Numbered from the stretch's first letter, positions 1 to 8,268 are shown. The stretch: 27,483 bases of DNA from Deltaproteobacteria bacterium RIFOXYA12_FULL_61_11 (GCA_001799195.1 MGSU01000310.1:1-27483); one strand, 5' to 3'. Program-made: numbers and translations. The notes: generated by a model not told the origin, from the letters alone.

Positions 1-35
1 TGTATTTTGCTGGTTATTTAGGCAAAGAACTTCAG

Positions 36-57
36 GTTAGAATCTCGTTAGAATCTC
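36..57. repeat. two tandem copies of an 11-base repeat
   Basis: GTTAGAATCTC occurs twice head to tail. It lies just beyond the 3' end of the minus-strand signalling operon. A short hairpin (GGCAC-TTC-GTGTC, 70-82) sits between it and the last gene, but no T-run follows on the minus strand, so I do not call a terminator. No function can be assigned. Confidence 0.6.
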
Positions 58-102
58 ACGTTGGACTTCGGCACTTCGTGTCCCATACGAACGTTCCCGG
101 GT

Positions 103-594
103 TCAGCGCTGTTCGTCGTCGAGCTCGCGCATGCGGCGCAGGATCCCGAGAGGGCTGGAACTCAGCGCGATCCTCCCCAGCTCATCCAAACGGGCCTGAT
201 CTTCCTTGAACTTCCGCTCGAGCCGCACCTGGTAGGCCTTGCCGAGGACCTCGATCAGCTTGTCCATCTCGTAGGGTTTGGGCAAATAGCAGAAGGCGCC
301 GAGCTTGGTGCAATCCACCGCGGATTCGAGCGATCCGTGACCGGTGAGGATAATCACCTCCAAGAAACGATGTTCCTGCTTGAGGTGCTCCAGCACCTGC
401 TTCCCGTTCAGGCCAGGCATCTTCAGGTCCAAGAGGGCGAGGTCGAAGCGCTCCTCGTGGGCCAGCTCGAGCGCACGTACCCCGTCATGCGCGGTCAGGA
501 CCTCGAACCCGCGCAGCTCGAGGCGCTTGGCGATGGACTCGAGGAACTTTACCTCGTCGTCGACGATGAGCAGCTTGATCTTCTTGTCGGTCAT
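103..594 (-). CDS. single-domain response regulator with helical C-terminal extension
   Basis: A 163-residue CheY-like receiver protein. Acidic pocket residues D12/D13, phospho-acceptor D56 (in LLDLKMP), T84 and K106 (in LPKPYE) are all present, so it should be phosphorylatable. After the receiver fold (about 5-122) there is a charged helical tail of about 40 residues with no DNA-binding or enzymatic output domain. It probably passes on or buffers phosphoryl groups, or binds a partner protein. The start is well supported by GGAGG six bases before the ATG. It is the last gene of the minus-strand operon, 25 bases after the receiver-transporter gene, whose receiver it resembles (for example DxKMP, LTxHGSL, KPxxxxxLI). 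The kinase just upstream in the operon is its likely phosphodonor, but that is inferred from position only. Confidence 0.9.
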   Translation of the reverse strand: MTDKKIKLLIVDDEVKFLESIAKRLELRGFEVLTAHDGVRALELAHEERFDLALLDLKMPGLNGKQVLEHLKQEHRFLEVIILTGHGSLESAVDCTKLGAFCYLPKPYEMDKLIEVLGKAYQVRLERKFKEDQARLDELGRIALSSSPLGILRRMRELDDEQR

Positions 595-619
595 GATCGT
601 CCTCCGGTCATGGGTTCAT

Positions 620-2650
620 TCATGAGGGAAAGCCCAGCCAACTCCAGTAGCCCAGGATGACCCAGCCCCAGAGCAGGGTGAAGGAAATGAGCAACGCGGC
701 AAAGCCGTGGATGAGGAAATCCTTGATGGTCACCAGTTGCTCTCCCGTGATCGGGTCCTTGGCCATGGCATAGGCGATGGCGTTGTTCGGGGTCCCGACC
801 AGGAACATGTGAGCGAAGGAGGAGGCGAAGGCCGTGGCCAACCCGACCATCCAGGGATGGGTGTCGGCGATGATGGCCATGGGTACGGTAATGGGCCCGA
901 GCATGGACACGGTCGCGCCGTCGCTCATGAAATTGGTGCTGATCCCCGTAAAGAGGCTCGCCGCAATGGCGAGCCCAGGGCCGCTCTTCATCGCTTCGGG
1001 CAGGATCGCCACGAACTGGTCTGCCAGGTAGAGCGCTCCGCCGGTCTCGGCCAGGCCCTTGCCCAGGGCACAGGCGCTGGCGTACAGAGCCACCACCTCC
1101 CAGTGGATCGAGGCAATGTCGCGCCAGGTCAGGATGCGGAAGAGGTTAAGGAGGACCACGGCGACGATGGCCGGGCCGCCCATACCGTTGTCGTCCGAAA
1201 TGGCGATCCACATCGAGACCAGTAACACCAGGATCACGGCCGTGATCACCTCGTCCCGGGTCATCGGACCGATGCGACGCGAGGCCTCGCGGACGTAATC
1301 GGCAGCATTCACCTTCAACCCGCGCAGCCGCCGCCAGAACACCAGGTAGAAGTAGGCCCCGATGCTGAGCGCCGCGACCGGCACGAAGGGCAGACCGTAC
1401 TTCACCCACTGCCCGAAGGATGGCGCGGTGCAATAGTCGGCCAGAATACCCTGCATGATAGCGTTGCGGCCACCAGCCGCGGGAGAGCCCGGTCCCCCGA
1501 GGTTCGCGGTGAAGGTCAGGGCCAGGACCAGCATCACCGCAAGATTGCGGTTCCCTCCCGTACCGCGGGTCCCAGCGACATAGACCAAGATGAGGATCGG
1601 CATCAGGAAGGCCACGATGGCGTGCTCGGAGAGGAAGGAACAGGCCATGCCGACCATGGGGAGGAAGAGGAACATCACCCGCGGCAGCGAGGTCGAGGTC
1701 CCGAGCAGGAGGATGCCGATGCGGCGGTCCAGTCCGGTCTTCGAGATCGCCTTGGTCAGCGCCAGGACGCAGAAGATGAAGATGACCGCGTCCTTGGCAT
1801 ACGCCGCGGCGATGGTGTCGGGCTTGAAGATCTCGAACAGGTACATCAAGCCGCCGACCACGAGCGCGGTCACGCCGACCGGCATGGCTCCCGTGGCCCA
1901 GAACAGGGCGCACAGGACCAGGATGCCGAGCATGATCATCCCCCGTCTGGCGACCTGCTCCGGCGAGAGCGGTTGCTTCTTCTGCCCCTCTCCCAGAGTG
2001 ATGCCGAGCTCGTACTTCGCACTGTAGTAAGATGCGATGGTCTCGCCGACCTTCATCTTCTTGTACGCCGCGTACCCCATGATCGGGTCGCCGGTCTCCC
2101 CTTGTTTCACGCTCCCGCTGAGTTCGAGCATACGCTCGGGTATGGCCCCATAGGCGAGCAGCACGAAGGCCACAACCCCGAGACCGATCACCAAGGGGCG
2201 GGAATTTTCCACGCCCTTGAGCTTGGACCACCACGATCCTCGCGGTTGGAGCGGGACCTCGAGGCGGTGGTGCAGACGAGGTTTGTCCTGGCGCGCCATC
2301 TCGAGCGTCGCGATCAACTGCTCGAAATCACAAGGTTTCTGCAGGTAGGCGTAGGCTTCCAGCTTTCCCGAGGTCATGGCGGAACTCAAACTGCCGTGCG
2401 CGGTGAGCATGATCACCTGCAGCTCGGGCCGGTATTGCTTGAGTTCCTTCAGGACCTGCTCGCCGTCGGCATCGGGCATCTTGCGATCGAGGACGACCAC
2501 GTCGATGTCCGAGTCGGTGCGCGCGGTCTTCAGCGCCTCCGCCCCCCTCTCGAGTTCGACGACCGTATAGCCGCGACGCCGCAGGCGATCGGCCAGGGCC
2601 AAGCGAAAGGTGTTCTCGTCGTCGACGAGGAGGATCTTGTTGGATTTCAT
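620..2650 (-). CDS. receiver domain fused to a DASS/SLC13-family transporter
   Basis: A 676-residue membrane protein. Residues 1-120 are a complete receiver domain (D10/D11, D55, T83, K105). A linker of about 30 residues leads to a polytopic DASS/SLC13 permease (about 150-676) with many hydrophobic segments. Family landmarks are the GG-G-P loop near 384-396 and a TPNNA motif at 620-624, close to the usual TPPNA. DASS proteins normally import dicarboxylates, citrate or sulfate with Na+. Both signature SNT tripeptides are altered here, to SEH (341-343) and SDG (576-578), so substrate and coupling ion cannot be assumed. The ATG at 2650 overlaps the stop of the CBS gene by four bases (ATGA), supporting translational coupling. 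The frame stays open further upstream, but that stretch lies within the CBS gene and reads as non-protein. Phosphorylation of the receiver probably gates or recruits the transporter. That is inference. Confidence 0.88.
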   Translation of the reverse strand: MKSNKILLVDDENTFRLALADRLRRRGYTVVELERGAEALKTARTDSDIDVVVLDRKMPDADGEQVLKELKQYRPELQVIMLTAHGSLSSAMTSGKLEAYAYLQKPCDFEQLIATLEMARQDKPRLHHRLEVPLQPRGSWWSKLKGVENSRPLVIGLGVVAFVLLAYGAIPERMLELSGSVKQGETGDPIMGYAAYKKMKVGETIASYYSAKYELGITLGEGQKKQPLSPEQVARRGMIMLGILVLCALFWATGAMPVGVTALVVGGLMYLFEIFKPDTIAAAYAKDAVIFIFCVLALTKAISKTGLDRRIGILLLGTSTSLPRVMFLFLPMVGMACSFLSEHAIVAFLMPILILVYVAGTRGTGGNRNLAVMLVLALTFTANLGGPGSPAAGGRNAIMQGILADYCTAPSFGQWVKYGLPFVPVAALSIGAYFYLVFWRRLRGLKVNAADYVREASRRIGPMTRDEVITAVILVLLVSMWIAISDDNGMGGPAIVAVVLLNLFRILTWRDIASIHWEVVALYASACALGKGLAETGGALYLADQFVAILPEAMKSGPGLAIAASLFTGISTNFMSDGATVSMLGPITVPMAIIADTHPWMVGLATAFASSFAHMFLVGTPNNAIAYAMAKDPITGEQLVTIKDFLIHGFAALLISFTLLWGWVILGYWSWLGFPS

Positions 2651-3222
2651 GGCCGCCGCTCCTCCTCGAGCTTCGCACTCTTGGTATGCCGCACCTGCGC
2701 GGTCAGCTCGGTGAAGAGCTCTGCCAGGCGGAACAAACCGACCACGGTGGAACCGTCTTTCACGAGCAACGAGAGAGTCTGGCTCATGATCAGGCGGTGG
2801 AGTCCATGGGCGATCGAGGCATTGTGCTCGAGATAGTCCTCGATCGGGTGCATCACCGAGGAAACCTTGATGCTCGCCGCCCGCCCCGCGATGTCCTCGA
2901 GCGAGCCGCGCCAGAAGCGGAATTGTTCCAGCATGGAACCGACGAGCTCTTGGCTGACCCCTGCCCGAGCCAGGAGTTCGAGGTCGCCGAAGAGATCGTA
3001 GCGCGGTTCCAGGCCTCTGAGCAGCGCAAGGTAGCCGAGCTTGCCGACCACGAGACCTTGCTGGTCCACGACCAGTACCACCCGCAGGTGGGGTCGCCCT
3101 ATCGGCGAGCTGCGTTGCGCCTCGTCGAGCACCAAGAACACCTCTTCCAACGTGGCGTCGGTGCTGACCTTGGGACACTCGGACAGGGGGATCATCAGGT
3201 CCCCGACCGTGTTCAACTGCAT
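2647..3222 (-). CDS. CBS-domain-pair protein
   Basis: A 191-residue soluble protein with two CBS-like halves. The first is about 1-75 (VGDLMIP, a VVLVVDQQGLVVGKL strand-turn, then LLRGL). The second is about 115-175 (VSSVMHP, then SLLVKDGSTVVGLFRLAELF). A helical insert of about 40 residues separates them. CBS pairs usually bind adenosyl nucleotides and tune transporters, channels or enzymes. There is no attached catalytic domain, so it probably acts in trans on a neighbour. The start is fixed by AAGGAGG six bases before the ATG. It overlaps the upstream kinase gene by 10 bases and the downstream receiver-transporter gene by 4. A role as an energy-state sensor for the transporter or kinase is an inference from this context. 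Confidence 0.82.
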   Translation of the reverse strand: MQLNTVGDLMIPLSECPKVSTDATLEEVFLVLDEAQRSSPIGRPHLRVVLVVDQQGLVVGKLGYLALLRGLEPRYDLFGDLELLARAGVSQELVGSMLEQFRFWRGSLEDIAGRAASIKVSSVMHPIEDYLEHNASIAHGLHRLIMSQTLSLLVKDGSTVVGLFRLAELFTELTAQVRHTKSAKLEEERRP

Positions 3223-4910
3223 GGCGTTCCTCCTTGACGGTCTCCCGGAGAGGATGCCTCCCCTACCGGCAATGTGATGATGAAGGTGGTCCCCTTGCCC
3301 ACGACGCTCTGCACCGCGATGGTTCCCCCAAGATTGCGGACGATGCCGTAGGACACGTGCAGACCGAGGCCGGTGCCCTTGCCGACCTCCTTGGTCGTGA
3401 AGAAGGGCATGAAGATCTTCTCGAGCAGTTCCTTGGGTATGCCTTTCCCCGTGTCGGCCAGAGATAGCGCCACCCTGCCCTCGGGCACGAGCGAGGTAGT
3501 GAGGACGATGGAACCTTGGCCTTCGATCGCGTCGATGGCGTTGTTGAGCATGTTGAGCAACACCTGGCGAAGCTGGTTGGCATCGGTCGTGATCGTGGGT
3601 AGCTCCGGAGCGAATCGCCGCTCGATACTGATGTTCTCCACGCTCAGTTCGCGCAGGAAGAGGGTCTCGAGCAGGTCGTCGATCAGGGCGTGCAGGTCAG
3701 TCGACGCCAACTCGGCGTCGCTGCGGCGGACGAAGCGCAAGAGCTTGTGGGTGATGTCCCGACAGCGGAAGACCTCGGCCTGGATGGAGGCGAGTCGGGT
3801 GTCCAGTTCGGCGGGAACCAGGCCGTCTCCGAAACGCGGATCGAGCATATCCCGGATGAGGCCTGCCTCCTCGGCGATACTGGCCAGGGGGTTGTTGATC
3901 TCGTGGGCGATCCCGGCCGCCAGTTCCCCGATCGAGGCCAATTTCGAGGCTTGCAGGAGCTGTCCGGACAGCTCCGAGGTCGTGGCATCGGTCTCGATGC
4001 GTACGGCCATCACCTGCCGGGCGCGGACGGCGATGATGCCGATGATGACCAGGGTCAAGAGCAGGGCGAACAACAGGACCCGCTGCTCTTGGGGCGTCAA
4101 CCAGGGTTCTCCGGGCGAGCGCCGTTCATCCACCAGCACGGCCCAGGCCGTGGTGTGCAGCCAAGCATAGCCATAGACCTTACCCGAACGATCTTCACCG
4201 GAATCCGCGCGGGGCTCGCGGGGCGGCAGAATCACCGAGGTCTCGAGCGGGTTGCCGAGATCGGGATTGGCGGACTGATAGATCCCATGGCCATTGATCA
4301 AGGCCACCCGCACCACCTTGGCCTCTTCCAGACTCTCGATGTACTCATGGACCTGACTCGGAGCCAAGGTCGCACGGAGCACCGAGAGCTGCTGCCCCCT
4401 GCGCCGGGAGACGGCGAGGGTGAAGTGGGGTTCTTGCCGGAAGCCGAGGTAGATGTCGGTGACCACCTGCCCGACCTTGCCGGCCCGCAACTCCTTGAAC
4501 CACGATTCCTCGCTGTAGTCCTGCCGGGTCAGATCGGGATAGGGTCCGGCATAGGCCACCATCTGCCCCCGCTCATCGAAGACGCCGAGATCGATGTACG
4601 TATCGCTCTGGCGTCGGAGGTTGCTGAGGTGGTCCTGCAAGTCCGTCTCGTCCGGTCGCTCCGGGAACCCGGGATCGTCGATGATGTGGGAGAGGTTCCG
4701 CACCCGTTCGGAGAGGAACAGGTCCAGCGTGGTGGCGAGGTTCTCGGAGAGCGACACGAGATGATTGCGACGGCCTTCGAGGACCAGACCGCGGTACTGG
4801 ACCAAGAAATACCCTTCGGCGACCAACAACGGGGTGAGATAGGTCAGGAGCAAGCGGGCGAGCAAGCGACGTCTCTGGTCGCGATAATTCGGTCCCGGCT
4901 TCGTCGACAT
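3213..4910 (-). CDS. membrane sensor histidine kinase with periplasmic Cache-like domain
   Basis: A 565-residue kinase. TM1 (about 15-36) and TM2 (about 277-296) flank a periplasmic sensor region of about 240 residues that resembles a double-Cache fold (DLGVFDERGQMVAYAGPY and SWFKELRAGKVG are typical). The transmitter has the H-box GIAHEINNPLAS with phospho-acceptor H336, the N-box LLNMLNNAIDAI, DTGKGIP, and FFTTKEVGKGTGLGL. There is no HAMP match or attached receiver. The chosen ATG precedes MSTKPG. The frame extends 76 codons further, but that part overlaps a promoter-like gap and does not read as protein. It is the first gene of a four-gene operon (kinase, CBS, receiver-transporter, receiver). 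Double-Cache domains often sense small carboxylates, which would fit regulation of a DASS transporter. The ligand is not determinable here. Confidence 0.9.
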   Translation of the reverse strand: MSTKPGPNYRDQRRRLLARLLLTYLTPLLVAEGYFLVQYRGLVLEGRRNHLVSLSENLATTLDLFLSERVRNLSHIIDDPGFPERPDETDLQDHLSNLRRQSDTYIDLGVFDERGQMVAYAGPYPDLTRQDYSEESWFKELRAGKVGQVVTDIYLGFRQEPHFTLAVSRRRGQQLSVLRATLAPSQVHEYIESLEEAKVVRVALINGHGIYQSANPDLGNPLETSVILPPREPRADSGEDRSGKVYGYAWLHTTAWAVLVDERRSPGEPWLTPQEQRVLLFALLLTLVIIGIIAVRARQVMAVRIETDATTSELSGQLLQASKLASIGELAAGIAHEINNPLASIAEEAGLIRDMLDPRFGDGLVPAELDTRLASIQAEVFRCRDITHKLLRFVRRSDAELASTDLHALIDDLLETLFLRELSVENISIERRFAPELPTITTDANQLRQVLLNMLNNAIDAIEGQGSIVLTTSLVPEGRVALSLADTGKGIPKELLEKIFMPFFTTKEVGKGTGLGLHVSYGIVRNLGGTIAVQSVVGKGTTFIITLPVGEASSPGDRQGGTPCS

Positions 4911-4963
4911 GGGGGTACACCTCGAGGCCGTGCCACATACTGAGTTCGGCCGCGAGGGCCCTG

Positions 4964-4979
4964 GGCAGGATTCGTGCCG
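4964..4979 (-). promoter_or_regulatory. candidate sigma-54 (-24/-12) promoter of the kinase-CBS-transporter operon
   Basis: On the minus strand the sequence reads CGGCACGAATCCTGCC. It keeps GG and GC exactly ten bases apart and matches the GGCACG core of the -24 box and TGC of the -12 box. The predicted start point is about 43 bases before the kinase ATG at 4910. It lies in the only sizeable gap of the cluster, directly downstream of an NtrC-type activator gene. The match is visual and not experimentally supported. Confidence 0.55.
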
Positions 4980-5082
4980 CGAATAATTCCATCGCACGAT
5001 CAAATTGTTGCCAGAAAAGCACCTCCTCTTGCACCGTACGCCTGGGGCAGAACGAATCACACCCGGGTGCAGGGTGGGCGGC

Positions 5083-5139
5083 AATGCCCCGGACAGCCTT
5101 CCCACCGGGCCTGCCCTGCTCCTTGCCAGGTGGGGCATT
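5083..5139. promoter_or_regulatory. inverted repeat upstream of the sigma-54 promoter (possible activator site)
   Basis: AATGCCCC (5083-5090) and GGGGCATT (5132-5139) form a perfect 8-base inverted repeat. A third TGCCCC half-site on the minus strand lies near 5043-5048. The arms sit about 120 and 170 bases upstream of the -12 box of the candidate sigma-54 promoter, which is the usual distance for NtrC-family enhancer sites. The repeat could also form an RNA hairpin in the 3' end of the regulator transcript. Which of these applies cannot be settled from sequence. Confidence 0.4.
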
Positions 5140-5168
5140 CTGCCTCGGTGCCCACACTCCGCCCGCGG

Positions 5169-6527
5169 TTATTGGCGAGGGGGGATATTATAGACGGCGA
5201 GTTTTCGTAAAAGGGTCCTGCGATTGATCCCGAGGATCTTGGCGGTCTTGCTCCGGTTGCCCTGGCAGCGATCCAGCAGTTCGAGGATATAACCGCGCTC
5301 GACCTCTTCGAGCGTCCGTAGATCGGTGTGCTGGGCGTTTCCCGACGTGGTGATCCAGGCCGGAAAGTCGTCCCGCTTGATCAGGCCTGTCTTGCGCATG
5401 ATCACGGCATGTTCGACCGCGTTTTCGAGCTGGCGCACGTTTCCCGGCCACGGGAAACTGGCGAGGAGTTCGAGGGCATCCTGACGGAAACCCTCGACCG
5501 AGAAGCCCTTGTTGAACATGCGCAGGAAGTGATAGGCCAGCGGGGTGATGTCTTCGGGCCGTTCGCGGAGGGCCGGGAGGTTGATCGGTATCACCGCGAG
5601 CCGGTAGAACAGGTCCTCGCGGAACTGCCCTGTGCCGATCATTGCGCTGAGATCGCGGTGGGTGGCGGAGACCAGGCGCACGTCCACGCAGTGCTCCTTG
5701 GTATCCCCGACCCGACGGCAACGGCGTTCTTGGAGGAAGCGCAAGAGCTTGGCCTGGGCAGCGGGACCCATTTCGCCGATCTCGTCCAGGAACAAGGTGC
5801 CGTGATCGGCCTGTTCGAGCAAACCCGGTTTGTCCTGCACCGCGCCGGTGAAGGCCCCGCGCTTGTGCCCGAACAACTCGCTCTCGAACAAGGCATCCGG
5901 GATGGTATTGACATCGACCGGGATGAAGGGTCCCTTGGCCCTGGAGCTGCGCAGGTGCAGTTCTCGGGCGATCAATTCCTTGCCGGTGCCGGTCTCGCCG
6001 CCGAGGAGCACCGAGGCATTGCTCTCCGCAACCTCGTGGACGATGGCCAGTACCCGCCTGAAGACCTTGCTGCGGAAGACGATCGGGAAGGCCGGGGCCT
6101 CTCCGCTCTCTCCCTTGTCGCGGAGCTGGCGGTGGGCCCGGACCTGTTCGGCGATCTCGGCCATGACCGCGAGCAACTCCTCGAGGTCGAAGGGTTTGGT
6201 GATGTAGGAATACGCTCCTTCCTTCATGGCCTGAACCGCGGTCTCGATGCTCCCGAAGGCGGTCATGACCACCACGGGTTGACGCAGGTACGAGGCCCTT
6301 GCGCGCCGGAGCACCTCCAGCCCCGAGGCGCCGGGCATCTTCAGGTCGGTGACGACCACGTCGTAATCTCGCCGCTCCAGCGCGGCGAGAGCATCGGTCC
6401 CATTGTTCGCGGTGAGGACCTGATAGCCCTCCTCGGTCAAGACGTTCTCGATGAGTTCAAGCATCTCCTGGTCATCCTCGGCAACCAGGACCGTGATCGG
6501 GTCATGCGGGTTCTCGCTTGGTGCCAT
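5169..6527 (-). CDS. NtrC-family sigma-54-dependent response regulator
   Basis: A 452-residue three-domain regulator. The receiver (about 12-125) has D18/D19, D61, T89 and K111. The AAA+ domain has Walker A GETGTGKE (177-184), an intact GAFTGA loop (224-229) that contacts sigma-54, and Walker B TLFLDEIGEM (244-253). A Fis-type helix-turn-helix lies at the C-terminus (TAKILGINRRTLLRKL). All key residues are present, so it should activate sigma-54 promoters when phosphorylated. The ATG at 6527 lies inside the end of the upstream kinase gene (26-base overlap). A GTG five codons earlier (6542) is an alternative start, preceded by AGGTGG. The kinase immediately upstream is its evident partner. The sigma-54 promoter candidate just downstream (4964-4979) is its most likely target. 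Confidence 0.93.
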   Translation of the reverse strand: MAPSENPHDPITVLVAEDDQEMLELIENVLTEEGYQVLTANNGTDALAALERRDYDVVVTDLKMPGASGLEVLRRARASYLRQPVVVMTAFGSIETAVQAMKEGAYSYITKPFDLEELLAVMAEIAEQVRAHRQLRDKGESGEAPAFPIVFRSKVFRRVLAIVHEVAESNASVLLGGETGTGKELIARELHLRSSRAKGPFIPVDVNTIPDALFESELFGHKRGAFTGAVQDKPGLLEQADHGTLFLDEIGEMGPAAQAKLLRFLQERRCRRVGDTKEHCVDVRLVSATHRDLSAMIGTGQFREDLFYRLAVIPINLPALRERPEDITPLAYHFLRMFNKGFSVEGFRQDALELLASFPWPGNVRQLENAVEHAVIMRKTGLIKRDDFPAWITTSGNAQHTDLRTLEEVERGYILELLDRCQGNRSKTAKILGINRRTLLRKLAVYNIPPRQ

Positions 6528-8268
6528 CCTCCTCCCCCTCACTCGGTTCCACCTCGGCCAAGGTTAAGGCAAAAAGCGTACCCACGCCGACAACGCTGTG
6601 GACCTCGAGATGGCCGTCGAGGTCGCGAACCACTCTGTCCACCAGGGCTAGACCCAATCCCGTACCCCTTCCCGAGCCCTTGGTGGTGAAGAAGGGTTGG
6701 AAGATTTTCGGCAGGTCCTGAGGTGAAATGCCACATCCATGGTCCTCGACCTCGAGGAGGATGGTGCCCAGAGGCCCTCGGCGACAACGCAGATGGAGTT
6801 CTCCCCTCCCGGCCATCGCCTGGCAGGCATTGACACACAGATTGAGCAGAGCCAACTCCAGATCCCGCCGCGGAGCCTGCACCAGAAGGTCGGGGGTGAG
6901 GGCGAGCCGGGTCTCGACCCCGGGGTACAGGTCTGCCATGGCCTCCGCGGCCTCGGTGAGCATCGGGGCGAGTTCGAAGATGCTGGGCAGGGAGGGTTCT
7001 TGCCGGGTCAGATCGAGCAGGTTGCGCATCAAGGTCGCGATGCGTTTGGTCTGTTCGACGATCTTCTGCAGCCGCGAGGTCGTGGACTCGTCCCCGGCGT
7101 GCCGGCGCAACAAGACTTGAGCATTGCCGCGTACCACGTTCAGGGGGGTTCCCAGTTCATGGGCCAGACCAGCGGCAATCTCCCCCATGGTGGCAAAACG
7201 CTCGGCGCGCAGCGAACGTGCCTCCGCGGCCCTCGCACGCTCGATGTGCAGGTTGAGATCGGCCACCAGGCGATTGAACTCGCCGATACGCAGCACCTGG
7301 TAGGAGACCTCGACCGGTTGGAGGGGGTCGCGCTCATGGTTGACGAGCTGAGCGGTGATCTCGAGCATGGGGCGGACCTGCATCCTGAGGAAGCGGTAGA
7401 AGACGGCCACGGCCAAGAGGCAGGCAACCCCGAGCGCGAGGATCAACCAGCCGAGGCGTTGGCGCAGGTCGAGCAGCTTCTCGGCAACGTCATAGCTGAC
7501 GATCACCCCCCAGCCCGTGGAGGGCATGACGTGGACGAAACCCGAGCGTTCCTTGCCCGAGATGGTGCTCACGAAATGCAGGGGCCCGCGCTGCCCCCCC
7601 AGGAAGGCCCGTACGGGCGGATTGCTCGCCAGGACGTGCGCATCGGGGTTGGAGTCCTCGAGACTATAGAAGATCGGCCTCCCGGCTCGATCGAGCACAT
7701 AGACATGTCGGTGGAGCAGGGTACCGACGTTCGCGGTCAGGTGCAGGCGCAGGTACTCCGCATCGAGGCAGGCCAGGCGGGGGCGTGTCGGTGGGCCGCT
7801 GCGCCCCCCGGTGCGCAGCAAGACGCACGGCCGCGGCAACGGGGCGAGTTCGAGGACCGGGGTGACCTCGAAGAGGAACGAGGGAGGACTCTCGACCGCG
7901 CTGAACGGGAGAGCCTCGGGGTAGCGCGCACCGGAACGGGCCTCCCCCAAGGAAGAAGCCGTCACCATGCCCTGCTCGTCCAGGAATTCTGCCAGGGAGA
8001 AGGCCGGGAAGTCCAGGGCTTGCAAAGGGTTCGACGCGCTGCTCAGCACCGTGGCCGCATGGCGCAGGGTTTCGTCGAGGAGTCGCTCGGCCAACAACGC
8101 GACCTGGCGATTCGTCTCTTCCGCTTGCTGTTCGAAGAGCACGCTCTCGCGGCGGTGCAGGTAGACCGTCACCGCCACCAGCGGCACCAAGGGTAGCGCC
8201 AGCATCAGGAGCAACGAGCCCGTCACCATGCGGGTCAAGGTCGTGGTCGGCGCGGGGAGCTCGGTCAT
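6502..8268 (-). CDS. membrane sensor histidine kinase, partner of the NtrC-type regulator
   Basis: A 588-residue kinase. TM1 is about 15-37, a periplasmic sensor region is about 38-270, TM2 is about 272-293, and a HAMP-like linker is about 294-347. The transmitter follows, with the H-box GLAHELGTPLNVV (phospho-acceptor H370), the N-box LALLNLCVNACQAM, DHGCGIS, and FFTTKGSGRGTGLGLAL. The sensor region is Cache-like (YVLDRAGRPIFYS, STGWGVIVSYD). The ATG at 8268 gives a normal signal-anchor N-terminus. Longer in-frame starts exist, but they lie in the intergenic promoter region. Overlap with the regulator gene marks a cognate pair of the NtrB/NtrC or DctB/DctD kind. The pairing with a transporter operon resembles DctB/DctD, but the transporter family differs and the ligand is unknown. 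A -10-like TATACT lies on the minus strand at 8284-8289 without a clear -35. Confidence 0.92.
   Translation of the reverse strand: MTELPAPTTTLTRMVTGSLLLMLALPLVPLVAVTVYLHRRESVLFEQQAEETNRQVALLAERLLDETLRHAATVLSSASNPLQALDFPAFSLAEFLDEQGMVTASSLGEARSGARYPEALPFSAVESPPSFLFEVTPVLELAPLPRPCVLLRTGGRSGPPTRPRLACLDAEYLRLHLTANVGTLLHRHVYVLDRAGRPIFYSLEDSNPDAHVLASNPPVRAFLGGQRGPLHFVSTISGKERSGFVHVMPSTGWGVIVSYDVAEKLLDLRQRLGWLILALGVACLLAVAVFYRFLRMQVRPMLEITAQLVNHERDPLQPVEVSYQVLRIGEFNRLVADLNLHIERARAAEARSLRAERFATMGEIAAGLAHELGTPLNVVRGNAQVLLRRHAGDESTTSRLQKIVEQTKRIATLMRNLLDLTRQEPSLPSIFELAPMLTEAAEAMADLYPGVETRLALTPDLLVQAPRRDLELALLNLCVNACQAMAGRGELHLRCRRGPLGTILLEVEDHGCGISPQDLPKIFQPFFTTKGSGRGTGLGLALVDRVVRDLDGHLEVHSVVGVGTLFALTLAEVEPSEGEEDGTKREPA

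Noticed and set aside
4917-4937. TGGCACG on the minus strand near 4926-4932, a perfect -24 half of a sigma-54 promoter
   Set aside because: There is no GC at the -12 position ten bases further on, and it is too close to the kinase start. The site at 4964-4979 fits much better.
4573-5157. Open minus-strand frame covering the NtrC-kinase gap, with a partly protein-like stretch (EEVLFWQQFDRAMELFAARI)
   Set aside because: It has no convincing start, runs into the kinase gene in another frame and there loses protein character. It also overlaps the sigma-54 promoter candidate. A degenerate remnant is possible but not supported.
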